Assembly: GCF_003259895.1 (NCBI RefSeq)
Contig: NZ_QLME01000006.1
Span: forward strand, 62,001 to 126,000
DNA: 64,000 bases
Direction: 5' to 3'
DNA from: Halanaerobium saccharolyticum
GTDB taxonomy: Bacteria > Bacillota > Halanaerobiia > Halanaerobiales > Halanaerobiaceae
The notes under the pieces are model-generated. The model ran no database searches and was not told the DNA's origin. It saw only the letters and a list, made by a program, of their open reading frames with translations. A program made the position numbers and the translations under genes. Shown here one piece after another: positions 8,751 through 17,875 of this stretch; the stretch's first letter is position 1, and each line of letters begins with the position of its first letter.

Positions 8751-10505
8751 TTATTCAATCTCTGTTTTCAATGCCAGTTCCTTACCTTTAAAACCAATTC
8801 CCAATTTATATACTTTCTTTAAACCCTGCTTTTTTAAAGCCTCTGCATATTTTTGTTCATTTATCTGCTGCAGTGCTTTTTCAGCTGCAGCTGCAGCTGA
8901 AATATCAGAAGTCGTATACTCATTTTTAAATTCCATCACAAAAGCATCCTGATCCGTATCTTTCGGCAAAAGTACTACATCGGCTCTCCCCAGCCCATAC
9001 TCTTTGTTGCTTTCTAAATAATACTTATCAGATAAATAGGTCATCAGCCCTAAAATCAGGCCGTGATAAAAATTTTCCTGTTTTTCTTTTTCCTGACCTA
9101 TTTCTGAAAGAACCCTGGTAGAAGCAGCTGCATCATAATAGCTGCTGCTGACAAGTATTAAATCCTGAAGATGAATTTCAAAACTACTCAAATCACCTTT
9201 GATTAGAGAATTTAACATATCCACAATTAAATCTCCACTCTGCTCCTCAAAATTAAACCAGTTGGCCAGAATGTTTTTGAAAATTAGCCTGATTTCCCGA
9301 TTGGGAATGCTGAGGCTATATTTGGGATATGCTTGACCTTTCTTCTCGGCCTTTAAATAACCGCTGTGCAGTAAAAAACTCAAAGCTTTATCAACATCAT
9401 TAAATACATAATCATAGATAATATTGCTGTCAACTTCTACTTCCAGCGACTGCCCCTGATATAGTTTTTCTAAATACTCTTTTCCTTTTTTCTGATCCAG
9501 CTGCAGTGCTTCTTTAATCAACCCCGGATCACCCGTATTATTCCAGTATGTTTGGGGCTGTTGGGGGTTGGACTTAACAAAATTAAGAATACTCCAGGGA
9601 TTATAGATCACAACTCGATCACCGAAAAGATAGCCATTATACCAGTCACGAACGATATCCAGCTGATCGCTAATTGAATAATAAGCAAGCATTTCTTTGA
9701 CCTCTGCTTCAGTGAAACCAAATTTATCCGCACAAAATGAATCAATAATTGTATTTGTTTCCGGATTATTAAAAGCACTAAAAATACTTTCCTGTGAAAT
9801 TTTCATAATACCGGTAACCACACCTTTTTCCAGGCTGTCATTACCTTTAAGACCATCAATCATTAAAGCTCTCATAAAATTTAACATTTCATCATAATAA
9901 CCATTGAGTTTAGCATAATGCAGAGGGGTATCATATTCATCAATTAAAACAATACTTTTTTCGTTAAAATATCTTTTTAAATAATCAGTTAGTTCCTTAA
10001 TTGCAGAACTATAGTTGAAAATCTGTGCTTCTTTCCGCATCAGTTTTTGATATTCATCTTTTTCGAAATCTGTCAGCAGATTAGAATCCAGTAAATAACG
10101 GTGCCGCTTGTATTCTCTTGCGATTTCTTCTTTTAGAAGATAGGCAGCCTCCTGCCAGTTATTAGCCTTAATTTTTTTGAAAGAAAAATTGAGCAGAGGA
10201 TAGCGGCCCTGATGTTCTGCAAGCAATTCCTCTTCTGAAGCAATATCCAATTTTTTAAAAAGATATTTATAACTTTGATCCTGATTATCAAACTTTCTGC
10301 ATTCCGGTTTTTCTAAAAAACATTTCAGCATCGAGAAGTTTAAACTTTTGCCAAAGCGGCGGGGACGGGTAAAAAGCATTATTTTACTTGTATTATTAAT
10401 CACTTCTTTAACAAAAAGTGACTTATCAACAAAATAAGCATTTTTATCCAGCAGCTCTTTAAAATTATCTATTCCAAGTGGTATTCCTTTTAAAACTTCA
10501 GCCAT
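8751..10505 (-). CDS. AAA-like ATPase fused to a PD-(D/E)XK nuclease-like domain
   Basis: 584-residue protein of the AAA-ATPase-like/DUF1703 family. The N-terminus has the family opening GIDNFKELLDKNAYFVDKS, a Walker A variant in RPRRFGKSLN (about 46-57) and a Walker B-like SIVLIDEYDTPL (about 184-195). The C-terminal part has a PD-(D/E)XK-like core: GRADVVLLP followed by FVMEFK (about 510-530). Such genes are often multicopy and scattered in anaerobes; their role is unproven. It sits between a DUF3084 gene and the Lpt genes without obvious functional link, which suggests later insertion. An ATG with a reasonable upstream purine stretch (AAAGGATGGG) was chosen. Confidence 0.85.
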   Translation of the reverse strand: MAEVLKGIPLGIDNFKELLDKNAYFVDKSLFVKEVINNTSKIMLFTRPRRFGKSLNFSMLKCFLEKPECRKFDNQDQSYKYLFKKLDIASEEELLAEHQGRYPLLNFSFKKIKANNWQEAAYLLKEEIAREYKRHRYLLDSNLLTDFEKDEYQKLMRKEAQIFNYSSAIKELTDYLKRYFNEKSIVLIDEYDTPLHYAKLNGYYDEMLNFMRALMIDGLKGNDSLEKGVVTGIMKISQESIFSAFNNPETNTIIDSFCADKFGFTEAEVKEMLAYYSISDQLDIVRDWYNGYLFGDRVVIYNPWSILNFVKSNPQQPQTYWNNTGDPGLIKEALQLDQKKGKEYLEKLYQGQSLEVEVDSNIIYDYVFNDVDKALSFLLHSGYLKAEKKGQAYPKYSLSIPNREIRLIFKNILANWFNFEEQSGDLIVDMLNSLIKGDLSSFEIHLQDLILVSSSYYDAAASTRVLSEIGQEKEKQENFYHGLILGLMTYLSDKYYLESNKEYGLGRADVVLLPKDTDQDAFVMEFKNEYTTSDISAAAAAEKALQQINEQKYAEALKKQGLKKVYKLGIGFKGKELALKTEIE

Positions 10506-10586
10506 TTTTACCCATCCTTTCTATAAATATAATTTAAGATAAACTAAAAGATAAACTAAAAACCAATTAACTCCTGATTAGTCAGC

Positions 10587-11687
10587 TTACTGTCTGGCAG
10601 TCTTAATCAGCAGTCCAACTCCAACAATAAAGATTACGATATTCTGCAGCCAGGCTCCTAACCAGGGCTGGATGCTGCCCTGACTGCCCAGGGCATCGCC
10701 AACTGTCATTAAAATATAGTAAATAAAAATAATAATAATACTGATTCCAAATCCGGTTGCCGAACCGGCAGAGCGCTGAGGTTTAATCCCCAGCGGTGCT
10801 GCCAGCAGGGCAAAGATAAAGCTGGCCAGAGGTATAGAAAAGCGGTGATGCAGTTCCACCCGTTCCTCATAAGCTGTCCTGCCCTGTTCCTCTTTCAGCG
10901 CAATATGCTCATTTAATTCTCTAATATTCATCTCATCTATATTTTTACCCAGCTGTCCGGCCTGAGTCGGAGAATGAATTTCCTCCCGGGAGCGGTAAGT
11001 ACTGAACTCTAAGGCCGGCTGCCGATTATTCCTGTCCAGAAAATAAACCGTCCCATTATAGAAGTGCCAGCCATCACTCAGCCATTCGGCTCTCTCTGCT
11101 TTGAGTACACTATCCGGCTCACCATCCTCAAAACTCTGAACAACCACATCTTCCATCATCCCGGTATCTCCATTAAATCTGTAGGCATAAAGCATATAAT
11201 CCGGACGGCGGGTGCTGCTGTCCATCGGTGTTAAAAATAAATCATACTGGGTTTCCGGTCTCTGTTCACCATGACGGGCCTGATACATAATCTGCTCAAC
11301 CTGATAGTTGGCATTGGGGACCAGAAACTCCGTAATTGCAACTGTAACTCCACTGGTCACCAGTCCCATAATTAGTGCAGGCAGCACAAGCGAAATAATG
11401 CTGACTCCTCCGGCTCTCATGGCAGTAATCTCGCTGTCTCCGGAAAGCCTATTATAGGCCATAATCGTCCCCAAAAGTGAAGCCATAGGGAAAGTAAGTA
11501 CTATAATTTCCGGCAGGTTTAAAAAGAAGAGCCGGATTAAAGTAAAAACATCTACTCCCCACTCAGTATAAAATTCTGTCAGCTCAAAAATTAAATCCGT
11601 ACCGATAAAAATACCGGTAAAGGCTGCCACCCCAAAGAAAAAAGGTGCGATCAATTCTTTATAAATATATTTGTTAATTGTTTTCAA
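10587..11687 (-). CDS. LPS export permease of the LptF/LptG family
   Basis: 366-residue membrane protein with the LptF/LptG (YjgP/YjgQ) layout: three membrane helices at the N-terminus (to about 110), a periplasmic beta-jellyroll-like domain (about 125-265), and three helices at the C-terminus. The AMRAGGVS motif after the third helix is typical. With LptB it extracts lipopolysaccharide from the inner membrane. Only one such gene is in this block, although the known transporter is an LptF-LptG heterodimer; the partner may lie outside the window. The start is TTG, eight bases after GAGGTG. It is the last gene of the envelope block and lies 15 bases after lptB. Confidence 0.88.
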   Translation of the reverse strand: MKTINKYIYKELIAPFFFGVAAFTGIFIGTDLIFELTEFYTEWGVDVFTLIRLFFLNLPEIIVLTFPMASLLGTIMAYNRLSGDSEITAMRAGGVSIISLVLPALIMGLVTSGVTVAITEFLVPNANYQVEQIMYQARHGEQRPETQYDLFLTPMDSSTRRPDYMLYAYRFNGDTGMMEDVVVQSFEDGEPDSVLKAERAEWLSDGWHFYNGTVYFLDRNNRQPALEFSTYRSREEIHSPTQAGQLGKNIDEMNIRELNEHIALKEEQGRTAYEERVELHHRFSIPLASFIFALLAAPLGIKPQRSAGSATGFGISIIIIFIYYILMTVGDALGSQGSIQPWLGAWLQNIVIFIVGVGLLIKTARQ

Positions 11688-11702
11688 AAAAGATGCACCT
11701 CA

Positions 11703-12422
11703 CTATATTTTGAATTTATCGCCCAGATAAAACTTGCGGGCCTGCTCATTTTCTGCTATCTCCTCTGACGTTCCTGAAAGTAAAATTTTGCCCTCATGCA
11801 TAATGTAAGCTCGATCGGTAATCGAAAGGGTTTCGCGCACACTGTGATCGGTAATTAAAACCCCAAGTCCGCGGTTTTTTAGATAGCGAATTATTTCCTG
11901 GATATCATTAACTGCTATCGGATCAACTCCGGCAAAAGGTTCATCCAGCAGAATAAAGTCCGGATCAGCTGCCAGAGCTCTGGCAATTTCTACCCGCCTT
12001 CTCTCACCACCGGATAACTGAAAGCCCTTACGGTCTCGCAGACCTTCCACATGGAATTCCTGCAGCAGTTCTGTGATGGCAGCTTCAATTTCCTGACTGC
12101 TTAAATCTCTATATTCCAAAATTGCTTTCAGATTCTCACCCACTGTTAACTTACGGAAAATCGAGGCCTCCTGCGGCAGATAACCGATCCCCAGTCTTGC
12201 CCGTTTATAAACGGGTAGATTGGAAATATTATGCTGATCAAAAAATATCTGACCACCATCAGGATTAATCAGCCCCAGAATCATATAAAAGGTAGTAGTT
12301 TTACCAGCCCCATTGGGACCCAGAAGACCCACAATCTGGCCGCGGTCAACCTGTAGATCTACTTCGTTAACAACTCTTTCTTTATTATATTCTTTAATTA
12401 AGCCCTGAGCTTTAATAGTCAT
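11703..12422 (-). CDS. lptB: LPS export ABC transporter ATPase LptB
   Basis: 239-residue ABC ATPase with Walker A GPNGAGKTT (about 35-43), Q-loop in IGYLPQEASIFRKLT, signature LSGGERRRVEIARAL and Walker B FILLDEP followed by the LptB-like FAGVDPIAV stretch. These features separate LptB from general ABC ATPases. It powers the LptF/LptG permease encoded next to it. It starts with ATG four bases after the stop of lptA, so the Lpt genes form one transcription unit. Confidence 0.94.
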   Translation of the reverse strand: MTIKAQGLIKEYNKERVVNEVDLQVDRGQIVGLLGPNGAGKTTTFYMILGLINPDGGQIFFDQHNISNLPVYKRARLGIGYLPQEASIFRKLTVGENLKAILEYRDLSSQEIEAAITELLQEFHVEGLRDRKGFQLSGGERRRVEIARALAADPDFILLDEPFAGVDPIAVNDIQEIIRYLKNRGLGVLITDHSVRETLSITDRAYIMHEGKILLSGTSEEIAENEQARKFYLGDKFKI

Positions 12423-12426
12423 TCAA

Positions 12427-13080
12427 TTATTCCTCCACTGTCTCACTGTCACTGCTCTCAGGATCCTGAATTTCCTGATCCTCACTAAAACGCAGAGTAG
12501 CCTGACCCCGCAGCTGAACCTCTTCTGTCTGCTGATCAATCTCTGCTGATTGAGAGCTAAAACTTTCTCCATTCCGCTCACCGCGGACATTACCTTCTAA
12601 TAGAATTAATTCCTGGTCCAGATGATAGGTTATCTGATCAGCTTCAGCCCAGAAATCATTATATTCCAGATAGCCATTACCTCTAACTTCTATTCTATCT
12701 TCTGCCCGATAAATATCAATTTTATCTGCTCTCAGCAGAGAATTTTGGCCTCTGACCTCAGCTTCTTCAATCAAATGAAAGACTTCTGCTTCCAGGTTTC
12801 CCGTCAACTCAACCGCCTCAGCCTCAAATTCCTGATAAAAAAGTTCTACATTGTTTCTGAATTCAATTTCTCCATTATAGCGGCGGTAAATCCCTTCATC
12901 TGCGGCAGTGATTCGGAGCTGATCATAGATCAACTCCACATTACCGGTTGCTGTAAAAATCTGACCCTGCTCAGTCTGCTCAAATTCCAGATTGTCCCCG
13001 TTCAATTCTCTAACAGCACTCGCATTTGCAGTCAGTGCTAAAATAAATATTAATAAAAAAAATAAAATTTTTTTCTGCAT
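12427..13080 (-). CDS. lptA: LptA/OstA-like periplasmic LPS bridge protein
   Basis: 217-residue protein with a Sec signal peptide (about 1-23, ending ANASA) and an OstA/LptA beta-jellyroll: repeated short strands such as GQIFTATGNVELIYD, IEFRNNVELFYQE, LEGNVRGERNGE. LptA multimers bridge the inner and outer membranes for LPS movement. The C-terminus is an acidic tail. GAGGAG precedes the ATG. Its place between lptC and lptB matches the usual lptCAB order in Proteobacteria. Confidence 0.88.
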   Translation of the reverse strand: MQKKILFFLLIFILALTANASAVRELNGDNLEFEQTEQGQIFTATGNVELIYDQLRITAADEGIYRRYNGEIEFRNNVELFYQEFEAEAVELTGNLEAEVFHLIEEAEVRGQNSLLRADKIDIYRAEDRIEVRGNGYLEYNDFWAEADQITYHLDQELILLEGNVRGERNGESFSSQSAEIDQQTEEVQLRGQATLRFSEDQEIQDPESSDSETVEE

Positions 13081-13116
13081 TTTTATTGCTCCTCATCTGA
13101 GTTGGTCGACCTTAAA

Positions 13117-13686
13117 TCATTCGTCAAAACTATCAAATTTTACTTCAGCCCGGCCATTATTTCCGGAAAGTTTTAAATTATTAAGATTAAGATCAGAATT
13201 AAAACTTTGAGCCCGAGAATTAAAATCACTGCCAGTAATTTTAACTGAGCCCCTGCCCTCTAAATAATTGCGGCTTAGATAATAATCCAGTTCCTCTGAT
13301 TCAATCTGATAGCGATCACTATCTATCAGAACATTACCCCTGATTTCAAGATAATCCTGATTGGTGTAGTAAATTGCAAAATCACCAGTTAAAGTATAAA
13401 GAAGTTGACCACTATTGGTTGAATAAACTTCAGCTTCAATGGGTCTTAATTCCATTCGGTTTTCATTTTTATAGTTCTGCAAATTTTCGCTTTCTAATTT
13501 AAGTTCATGTTCCTGCTGGTCATTAAAGATACTGAAATTTACATTTTCCAGCTCTTCTTCCGGCAGTTCTTCATTTTCTGCTGCCGGCTCCGGAGGAGTA
13601 ACCGGATTTTCCTCTAGAGTAAAATAGAATGAAAAAGCTATGATAATAAAAATAAAGAGCGCTAAAAAAATACCTTTTCTATCCAC
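13117..13686 (-). CDS. lptC: LptC-like LPS export protein
   Basis: 189-residue bitopic protein: one N-terminal membrane anchor (about 5-23), an acidic proline/glutamate-rich linker, then an LptC-type jellyroll (about 75-185) with the paired pattern EVYSTNSGQLLYTLTGDF and LEIRGNVLIDSD. LptC receives LPS from LptB-F-G and passes it to LptA. The GTG start overlaps the end of lpxB by 8 bases and has GGAGGG ten bases upstream inside lpxB. Confidence 0.85.
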   Translation of the reverse strand: MDRKGIFLALFIFIIIAFSFYFTLEENPVTPPEPAAENEELPEEELENVNFSIFNDQQEHELKLESENLQNYKNENRMELRPIEAEVYSTNSGQLLYTLTGDFAIYYTNQDYLEIRGNVLIDSDRYQIESEELDYYLSRNYLEGRGSVKITGSDFNSRAQSFNSDLNLNNLKLSGNNGRAEVKFDSFDE

Positions 13687-14824
13687 TATTTTTTAGCCCT
13701 CCTTCTCTAAGCAGTAAGTCTGCTGTTTTTTCCACTGCTCCTCCTCCACCAAGTTTTTGGCGGACAGTCTGCAGTTTCTCTTTTATTTTATTAAGTTCTT
13801 CTCTGTCATTTAACCAGTTTAAAGCAAGTTCAGCAATCCTTTCTGCCTCAAAATCATTCTGCAAAAGTTCGGGTACAACTTCCTCTCCGGCAATAATGTT
13901 GGGTAATCCCACAAACTCTACTTTAAATACATATTTCGCCAGCAGATAGGTAGTCAAAGCTGCCTGATAGGCAATGATCTGCGGTGTGTTTAAAATCGAA
14001 GCCTCCAGAGTTGTAGTCCCTGAAGCAGAAATTATGAATTCTGAAATCTTCATCAATTGATAATTTCTTTTTTGAACAATTTCAAGCTCGAAATCAACTT
14101 TTTCGGTAAAAGATTTTAAATAGTCAATCTTAATTCCTTCTGCCGCTGCAAGTAAAAACTTAAGCTCCGGTTTCTCTTTTTGTATTTTTTGAGCTGCCTT
14201 CAGCATCTCCGGCAGCAGAGATTCGATTTCTCCCCTGCGGCTGCCCGGGAAAAGCGAAATTACCGGCTGTTCCGGTTTCAAATCCAGCTCTTTTTTGATT
14301 TCGGCTTCTGATTTTTCAACATCTACCAGATCTACCAGCGGATGGCCGACAAAAGTCACCTCAGCTCCAGCTGCCTGATAAACATCTCTTTCCATGGGAA
14401 AAACTGCTGCAATATGGGTTCCATAAGCAGCCATTTTATCAGCCCGGCGCTTATTGTAGACCCAGGCAGAGGGAGGAAAATAATTAACTGCCTTAATTCC
14501 TTCCTGACTGCAGGCTTTTGCCAGCTTCATATTAAAGGCAGAATAGTCTACCAGAAATACCAGATCCGGCTGTCGCTGCCGCAGCAGCTTTTTCATCTGC
14601 TTAAGATGTTTAAAATGCTGTCTAATATTCTTTAAAGCTTCTATATAACCGATAGTACTGATTTCGGTGGGGTCGATTAAAATCTCTGCCCCCATTTCTT
14701 TAAGGGCAGTTGAACCCATCCCGAAAATTTGCACACTATCATTTTTTTCTTTTACTTTTTTCAGGACTGCTGCAGCATGCATATCACCAGATACTTCACC
14801 TGCAGAAACCATTATTTTTGCCAA
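13679..14824 (-). CDS. lpxB: Lipid-A-disaccharide synthase
   Basis: 381-residue GT19 enzyme that joins UDP-2,3-diacylglucosamine and lipid X to form the disaccharide of lipid A on the inner face of the cytoplasmic membrane. The N-terminal IMVSAGEVSGDMHAA signature, the central LFPGSRRGEIESLLP motif and the donor-site segment SASGTTTLEASILNTP are all present in the right order. Length matches the family. The gene overlaps lpxI at its start by 13 bases and lptC at its end by 8 bases. Confidence 0.95.
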   Translation of the reverse strand: MAKIMVSAGEVSGDMHAAAVLKKVKEKNDSVQIFGMGSTALKEMGAEILIDPTEISTIGYIEALKNIRQHFKHLKQMKKLLRQRQPDLVFLVDYSAFNMKLAKACSQEGIKAVNYFPPSAWVYNKRRADKMAAYGTHIAAVFPMERDVYQAAGAEVTFVGHPLVDLVDVEKSEAEIKKELDLKPEQPVISLFPGSRRGEIESLLPEMLKAAQKIQKEKPELKFLLAAAEGIKIDYLKSFTEKVDFELEIVQKRNYQLMKISEFIISASGTTTLEASILNTPQIIAYQAALTTYLLAKYVFKVEFVGLPNIIAGEEVVPELLQNDFEAERIAELALNWLNDREELNKIKEKLQTVRQKLGGGGAVEKTADLLLREGGLKNSG

Positions 14825-15648
14825 GGTAGGATTAACTCCCCTTCTTTATATTCTGCAGCAGCAATTACAATTCCGTCTGCAGCTGCTCTGCGGCAGAACT
14901 CTTCTTTATTTAAAATAAATGTATTCCCTGCCTCAATCATTAAGGCTGCCGCCTTATTTTCAATTAAATTTGCCAGGGTTTTGAGACCAACTGTAGGAAG
15001 ATCAAAGCGAATATCCTGCCCCTGTTTGCTGCATTTGGCCATTACAACCCCCGGGCCACCATATTTAGCCGCCCGTTTTATTGCCTGATCTGTGCCTTCA
15101 ATTGCCTCCAGGGCCATCACAGCTCCATCTTTTACCAGAGCCGTCTGTCCGATATCAAAGCGCCCCAGGTTATGGGCAGTCTCGAAAGCAAAGATTAAAT
15201 CCCTTTTTAACTCAGTCTTAATTTCTCCTGCCAGGACACCGGCCTCTGCCAGCTGATCTTCTAGAAGATAGGTCTGAGGCAGTAGCTTAACTCCGGAATT
15301 TATAAATTCTAAGGCCAGGGCCATCAGAATTGTATCATCATTTAAATCAGCCAGCTGGGCCAGCAGCTGCTGTAATTTCTGATCAGGATTAAAGTCATCA
15401 AAAAGATGTGCTTTCTGTATTTTACCCAGCCAGATAGCTTCTTCAATTTTTTCTTTTTTTAAAATCTCAAGTATTTCTCCAAGCTGAGTTAACTTAACCG
15501 TATATTCTGCACAGTCTAAATCAGAGAATTCAGCTGTAATTTCTTCGGCAATTTTAATTACAATAAAGTCTTCTCCTACAGCCTGAGCTTTTTCGGCCCA
15601 GATTCGCGGCAGCTCACCCCAGCCTGCAATTAAAGCTTTTTTAGTCAT
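14812..15648 (-). CDS. lpxI: UDP-2,3-diacylglucosamine diphosphatase LpxI
   Basis: 278-residue protein of the LpxI (formerly DUF1009) family, which makes lipid X in bacteria that lack LpxH. The N-terminal Rossmann-like part opens with ALIAGWGELPRIWAEKA. The C-terminal catalytic half has DIGQTALVKDGAVMALEAIEGTDQAI and FDLPTVGLKTL, the conserved LpxI motifs. It sits between lpxA and lpxB, so its step falls in the expected order. ATG start with AGGTG nearby. Confidence 0.93.
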   Translation of the reverse strand: MTKKALIAGWGELPRIWAEKAQAVGEDFIVIKIAEEITAEFSDLDCAEYTVKLTQLGEILEILKKEKIEEAIWLGKIQKAHLFDDFNPDQKLQQLLAQLADLNDDTILMALALEFINSGVKLLPQTYLLEDQLAEAGVLAGEIKTELKRDLIFAFETAHNLGRFDIGQTALVKDGAVMALEAIEGTDQAIKRAAKYGGPGVVMAKCSKQGQDIRFDLPTVGLKTLANLIENKAAALMIEAGNTFILNKEEFCRRAAADGIVIAAAEYKEGELILPWQK

Positions 15649-15657
15649 TAATTACAC

Positions 15658-16434
15658 CTACCGGCAGATTCCGCGGCTGGCATTACGCAAAAAACGTAAG
15701 AAATGTTCAATTTCTTCACTGGCATCCAATTCCTGATCCATTTTTTCTATTGCTTCATCTATATTTAATTTAGAGCGGTAGAGAGTTTTATAGGCTTTTT
15801 TAATTTCTCTCCGCATATCAGGACTAACCCCATTGCGTCTTAAACCAACGACATTGATTCCATTAACTCCGGCCGGATGTCCATCAACCAAAATATAGGG
15901 AGGTACATCCTTTACTACCTTAGAATGAGCACCAACCATACTCATTTTACCAATGCGTACAAATTGGTGTACTCCAACCATACCGGCAATTACGGTATAG
16001 TCTTCAATAACTACATGGCCTGCTAAATTTGTTGCATTTGACATCACAATATGACTGCCCAGCTGACAGTCATGTGCTACATGACAGTAGGCCATAATTA
16101 AATTATCATTTCCAATTCTTGTCTCCCCTCCGCCTTCGGCGGTCCCCCGGTGGATAGTAACATTTTCTCTTATCGTATTATCATCTCCAATAAAGAGATA
16201 GCTTTTTTCTCCATCAAATTTTAAATCCTGGGGTTCAAAACCTATAGAAGCCCCGTGAAAAACCTCATTATTTTTACCTATCTGAGTCCAACCCTTAACC
16301 ACTACATGAGGTCCGATTACTGTACCTTCCCCAATTTCAACATTTTCACCGATAATAGCATAAGGACCAATTTCAACATTTTTACCTATTTTGGCTCCAG
16401 GAGCAACAATTGCAGTATCGTGAATATTGCTCAT
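15658..16434 (-). CDS. lpxA: UDP-N-acetylglucosamine acyltransferase
   Basis: Left-handed beta-helix acyltransferase that performs the first committed lipid A step. The hexapeptide repeats run from about residue 6 to 185. The catalytic His121 lies in HVAHDCQLG, equal to His125 of E. coli. I start it at ATG 16434 (MSNIHDTAIV, 258 residues): this matches the family start, and AAAGGTG lies upstream. A longer frame from TTG 16488 adds 18 residues without family support. It follows fabZ, as in many LPS bacteria. Confidence 0.94.
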   Translation of the reverse strand: MSNIHDTAIVAPGAKIGKNVEIGPYAIIGENVEIGEGTVIGPHVVVKGWTQIGKNNEVFHGASIGFEPQDLKFDGEKSYLFIGDDNTIRENVTIHRGTAEGGGETRIGNDNLIMAYCHVAHDCQLGSHIVMSNATNLAGHVVIEDYTVIAGMVGVHQFVRIGKMSMVGAHSKVVKDVPPYILVDGHPAGVNGINVVGLRRNGVSPDMRREIKKAYKTLYRSKLNIDEAIEKMDQELDASEEIEHFLRFLRNASRGICR

Positions 16435-16497
16435 GTGGAGCACCTTTCCCTTTTTCTCTGCTGCCAAGACTATCATTCCCCTTCCCAAATTATCAAT

Positions 16498-16947
16498 TTA
16501 TTTCTCTTCAAAAGTAAACATCATTTCTGCTTCTGCAGCAAGATTATCGCCCACATAAGCTTCTCCTCTAACCTTAGAAATTCTCTTGCGTAATCTCACC
16601 ATTTCCACTTTGATTCTTAACTGATCACCTGGTTTAACAGGTGTTCTAAACTTTGCTTTATCAATACTTGTAAAGATGGGAAGCCTATCTTCCATCTCTT
16701 CAAAGCTATAATAAATTAAAATTCCCGCTACCTGAGCCATTGCTTCTACAATCAAAACTCCCGGCATTATTGGATGATCAGGATAGTGACCCAGGAAAAA
16801 CTCCTCATTTATTGTTACATTTTTTATCCCAACAATCGATTCCTTTTTATGTACTTCTTCTATTCTATCTACTAATAATAAAGGATAGCGATGGGGTAAA
16901 ATTGACTTGATTACACTAATATCAATGATCTCATTTAACTTACTCAA
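16498..16947 (-). CDS. fabZ: 3-hydroxyacyl-[acyl-carrier-protein] dehydratase FabZ
   Basis: 149-residue hot-dog fold dehydratase that supplies unsaturated acyl-ACP for fatty acid synthesis, and sets the balance with LpxC in lipid A makers. The catalytic motif GHYPDHPIMPGVLIVEAMAQ shows both His and Glu. AGGAGG lies eight bases before TTG 16947, which decides the start; an earlier TTG at 16965 would fall before this site. It begins one base after the lpxC stop, so the two are tightly coupled. Confidence 0.95.
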   Translation of the reverse strand: MSKLNEIIDISVIKSILPHRYPLLLVDRIEEVHKKESIVGIKNVTINEEFFLGHYPDHPIMPGVLIVEAMAQVAGILIYYSFEEMEDRLPIFTSIDKAKFRTPVKPGDQLRIKVEMVRLRKRISKVRGEAYVGDNLAAEAEMMFTFEEK

Positions 16948-16948
16948 A

Positions 16949-17815
16949 TTAATTTTCCTCCTCAATCATTTTTGCTCTGATCTTCTCCGCCAATTTAACA
17001 TGGAGCCTGTGGCCAGATTTAATGGCTATAATATGACCCATTATTCTGCCATTTAAAAACATATCCCCAATAACATCAAGAATTTTATGTCTTACAAACT
17101 CATTTTCAAATCTGAGTGGATTAACTGTCTGATTATTTTCTATTAATACAGCATTCTCCAGACTACCTCCCAGAGCAAGTCCCTGTTCGTGCAGTCTTTC
17201 CACCTCTTCGGCAAAACCAAAGGTCCTGGCCTTTGCAATTTCTTCGCCAAAATCTATTTTTTCAGCATCGAATTCAAAATAACTGCTTCCGATTACAGGA
17301 TGCTGGTAATCTAAAGTATAGGAAATCTTAAAACCAGGATAGGGCAAAATAGTAATATAAGCATCATCCTGTCGGACATAAATTGGAGACTCAACTTTAA
17401 AAACTATTCTCTGCTGCTGCTGTTCTTTAAGGCCGCTCTCCAGAATCCGCTGATAATAAGGATAAGCACTACCATCAACAACTGGTATCTCCGGCCCGGA
17501 AACTTCAATTTCTAAGTTATCTATTCCACTACCCCAGATAGCTGCCATTAAATGCTCAACTGTACTTACTTTAGCTTCCTTAATTTCTCTGCTGCCAATA
17601 GTTGTATTTCTGACTAAATTAACAACTGATCCTGGCTCTGCTTTCAGCTTTATTTTTTTATCTAAATCAGAACGATAAAATATAATTCCTGTATCAGCAG
17701 GAGCAGCTTTCAACCTAATTGCCGCTTCCTTACCGGAATGCAGGGCAATACCCTCAATTAAAATTTCTTTTTTTAGTGTCTTTTGTTTTTCCTTTTCTAT
17801 ATACAAAATTGTCAT
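16949..17815 (-). CDS. lpxC: UDP-3-O-acyl-N-acetylglucosamine deacetylase
   Basis: 288-residue zinc deacetylase of lipid A synthesis. Ligands and catalytic residues can be placed by comparison with E. coli: Glu87-His88 in VEHLMAA, His243 and Asp247 in HKILDVIGD, His269 in SGHRLH. It is a stand-alone LpxC, not the LpxC-FabZ fusion found in some phyla, but fabZ follows after one base. The upstream gene is lpxD, with a 60-base gap. Confidence 0.96.
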   Translation of the reverse strand: MTILYIEKEKQKTLKKEILIEGIALHSGKEAAIRLKAAPADTGIIFYRSDLDKKIKLKAEPGSVVNLVRNTTIGSREIKEAKVSTVEHLMAAIWGSGIDNLEIEVSGPEIPVVDGSAYPYYQRILESGLKEQQQQRIVFKVESPIYVRQDDAYITILPYPGFKISYTLDYQHPVIGSSYFEFDAEKIDFGEEIAKARTFGFAEEVERLHEQGLALGGSLENAVLIENNQTVNPLRFENEFVRHKILDVIGDMFLNGRIMGHIIAIKSGHRLHVKLAEKIRAKMIEEEN

Positions 17816-17875
17816 CCTTTCATTAAAAGCCTTTCAATAGTTTATTATATATTTATTGGCTTTATAATTCAAGGA

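Noticed and set aside
12622-13041. 139-codon plus-strand frame inside lptA
   Set aside because: It lies opposite a supported gene, has no ribosome site, and its composition fits an antisense shadow.
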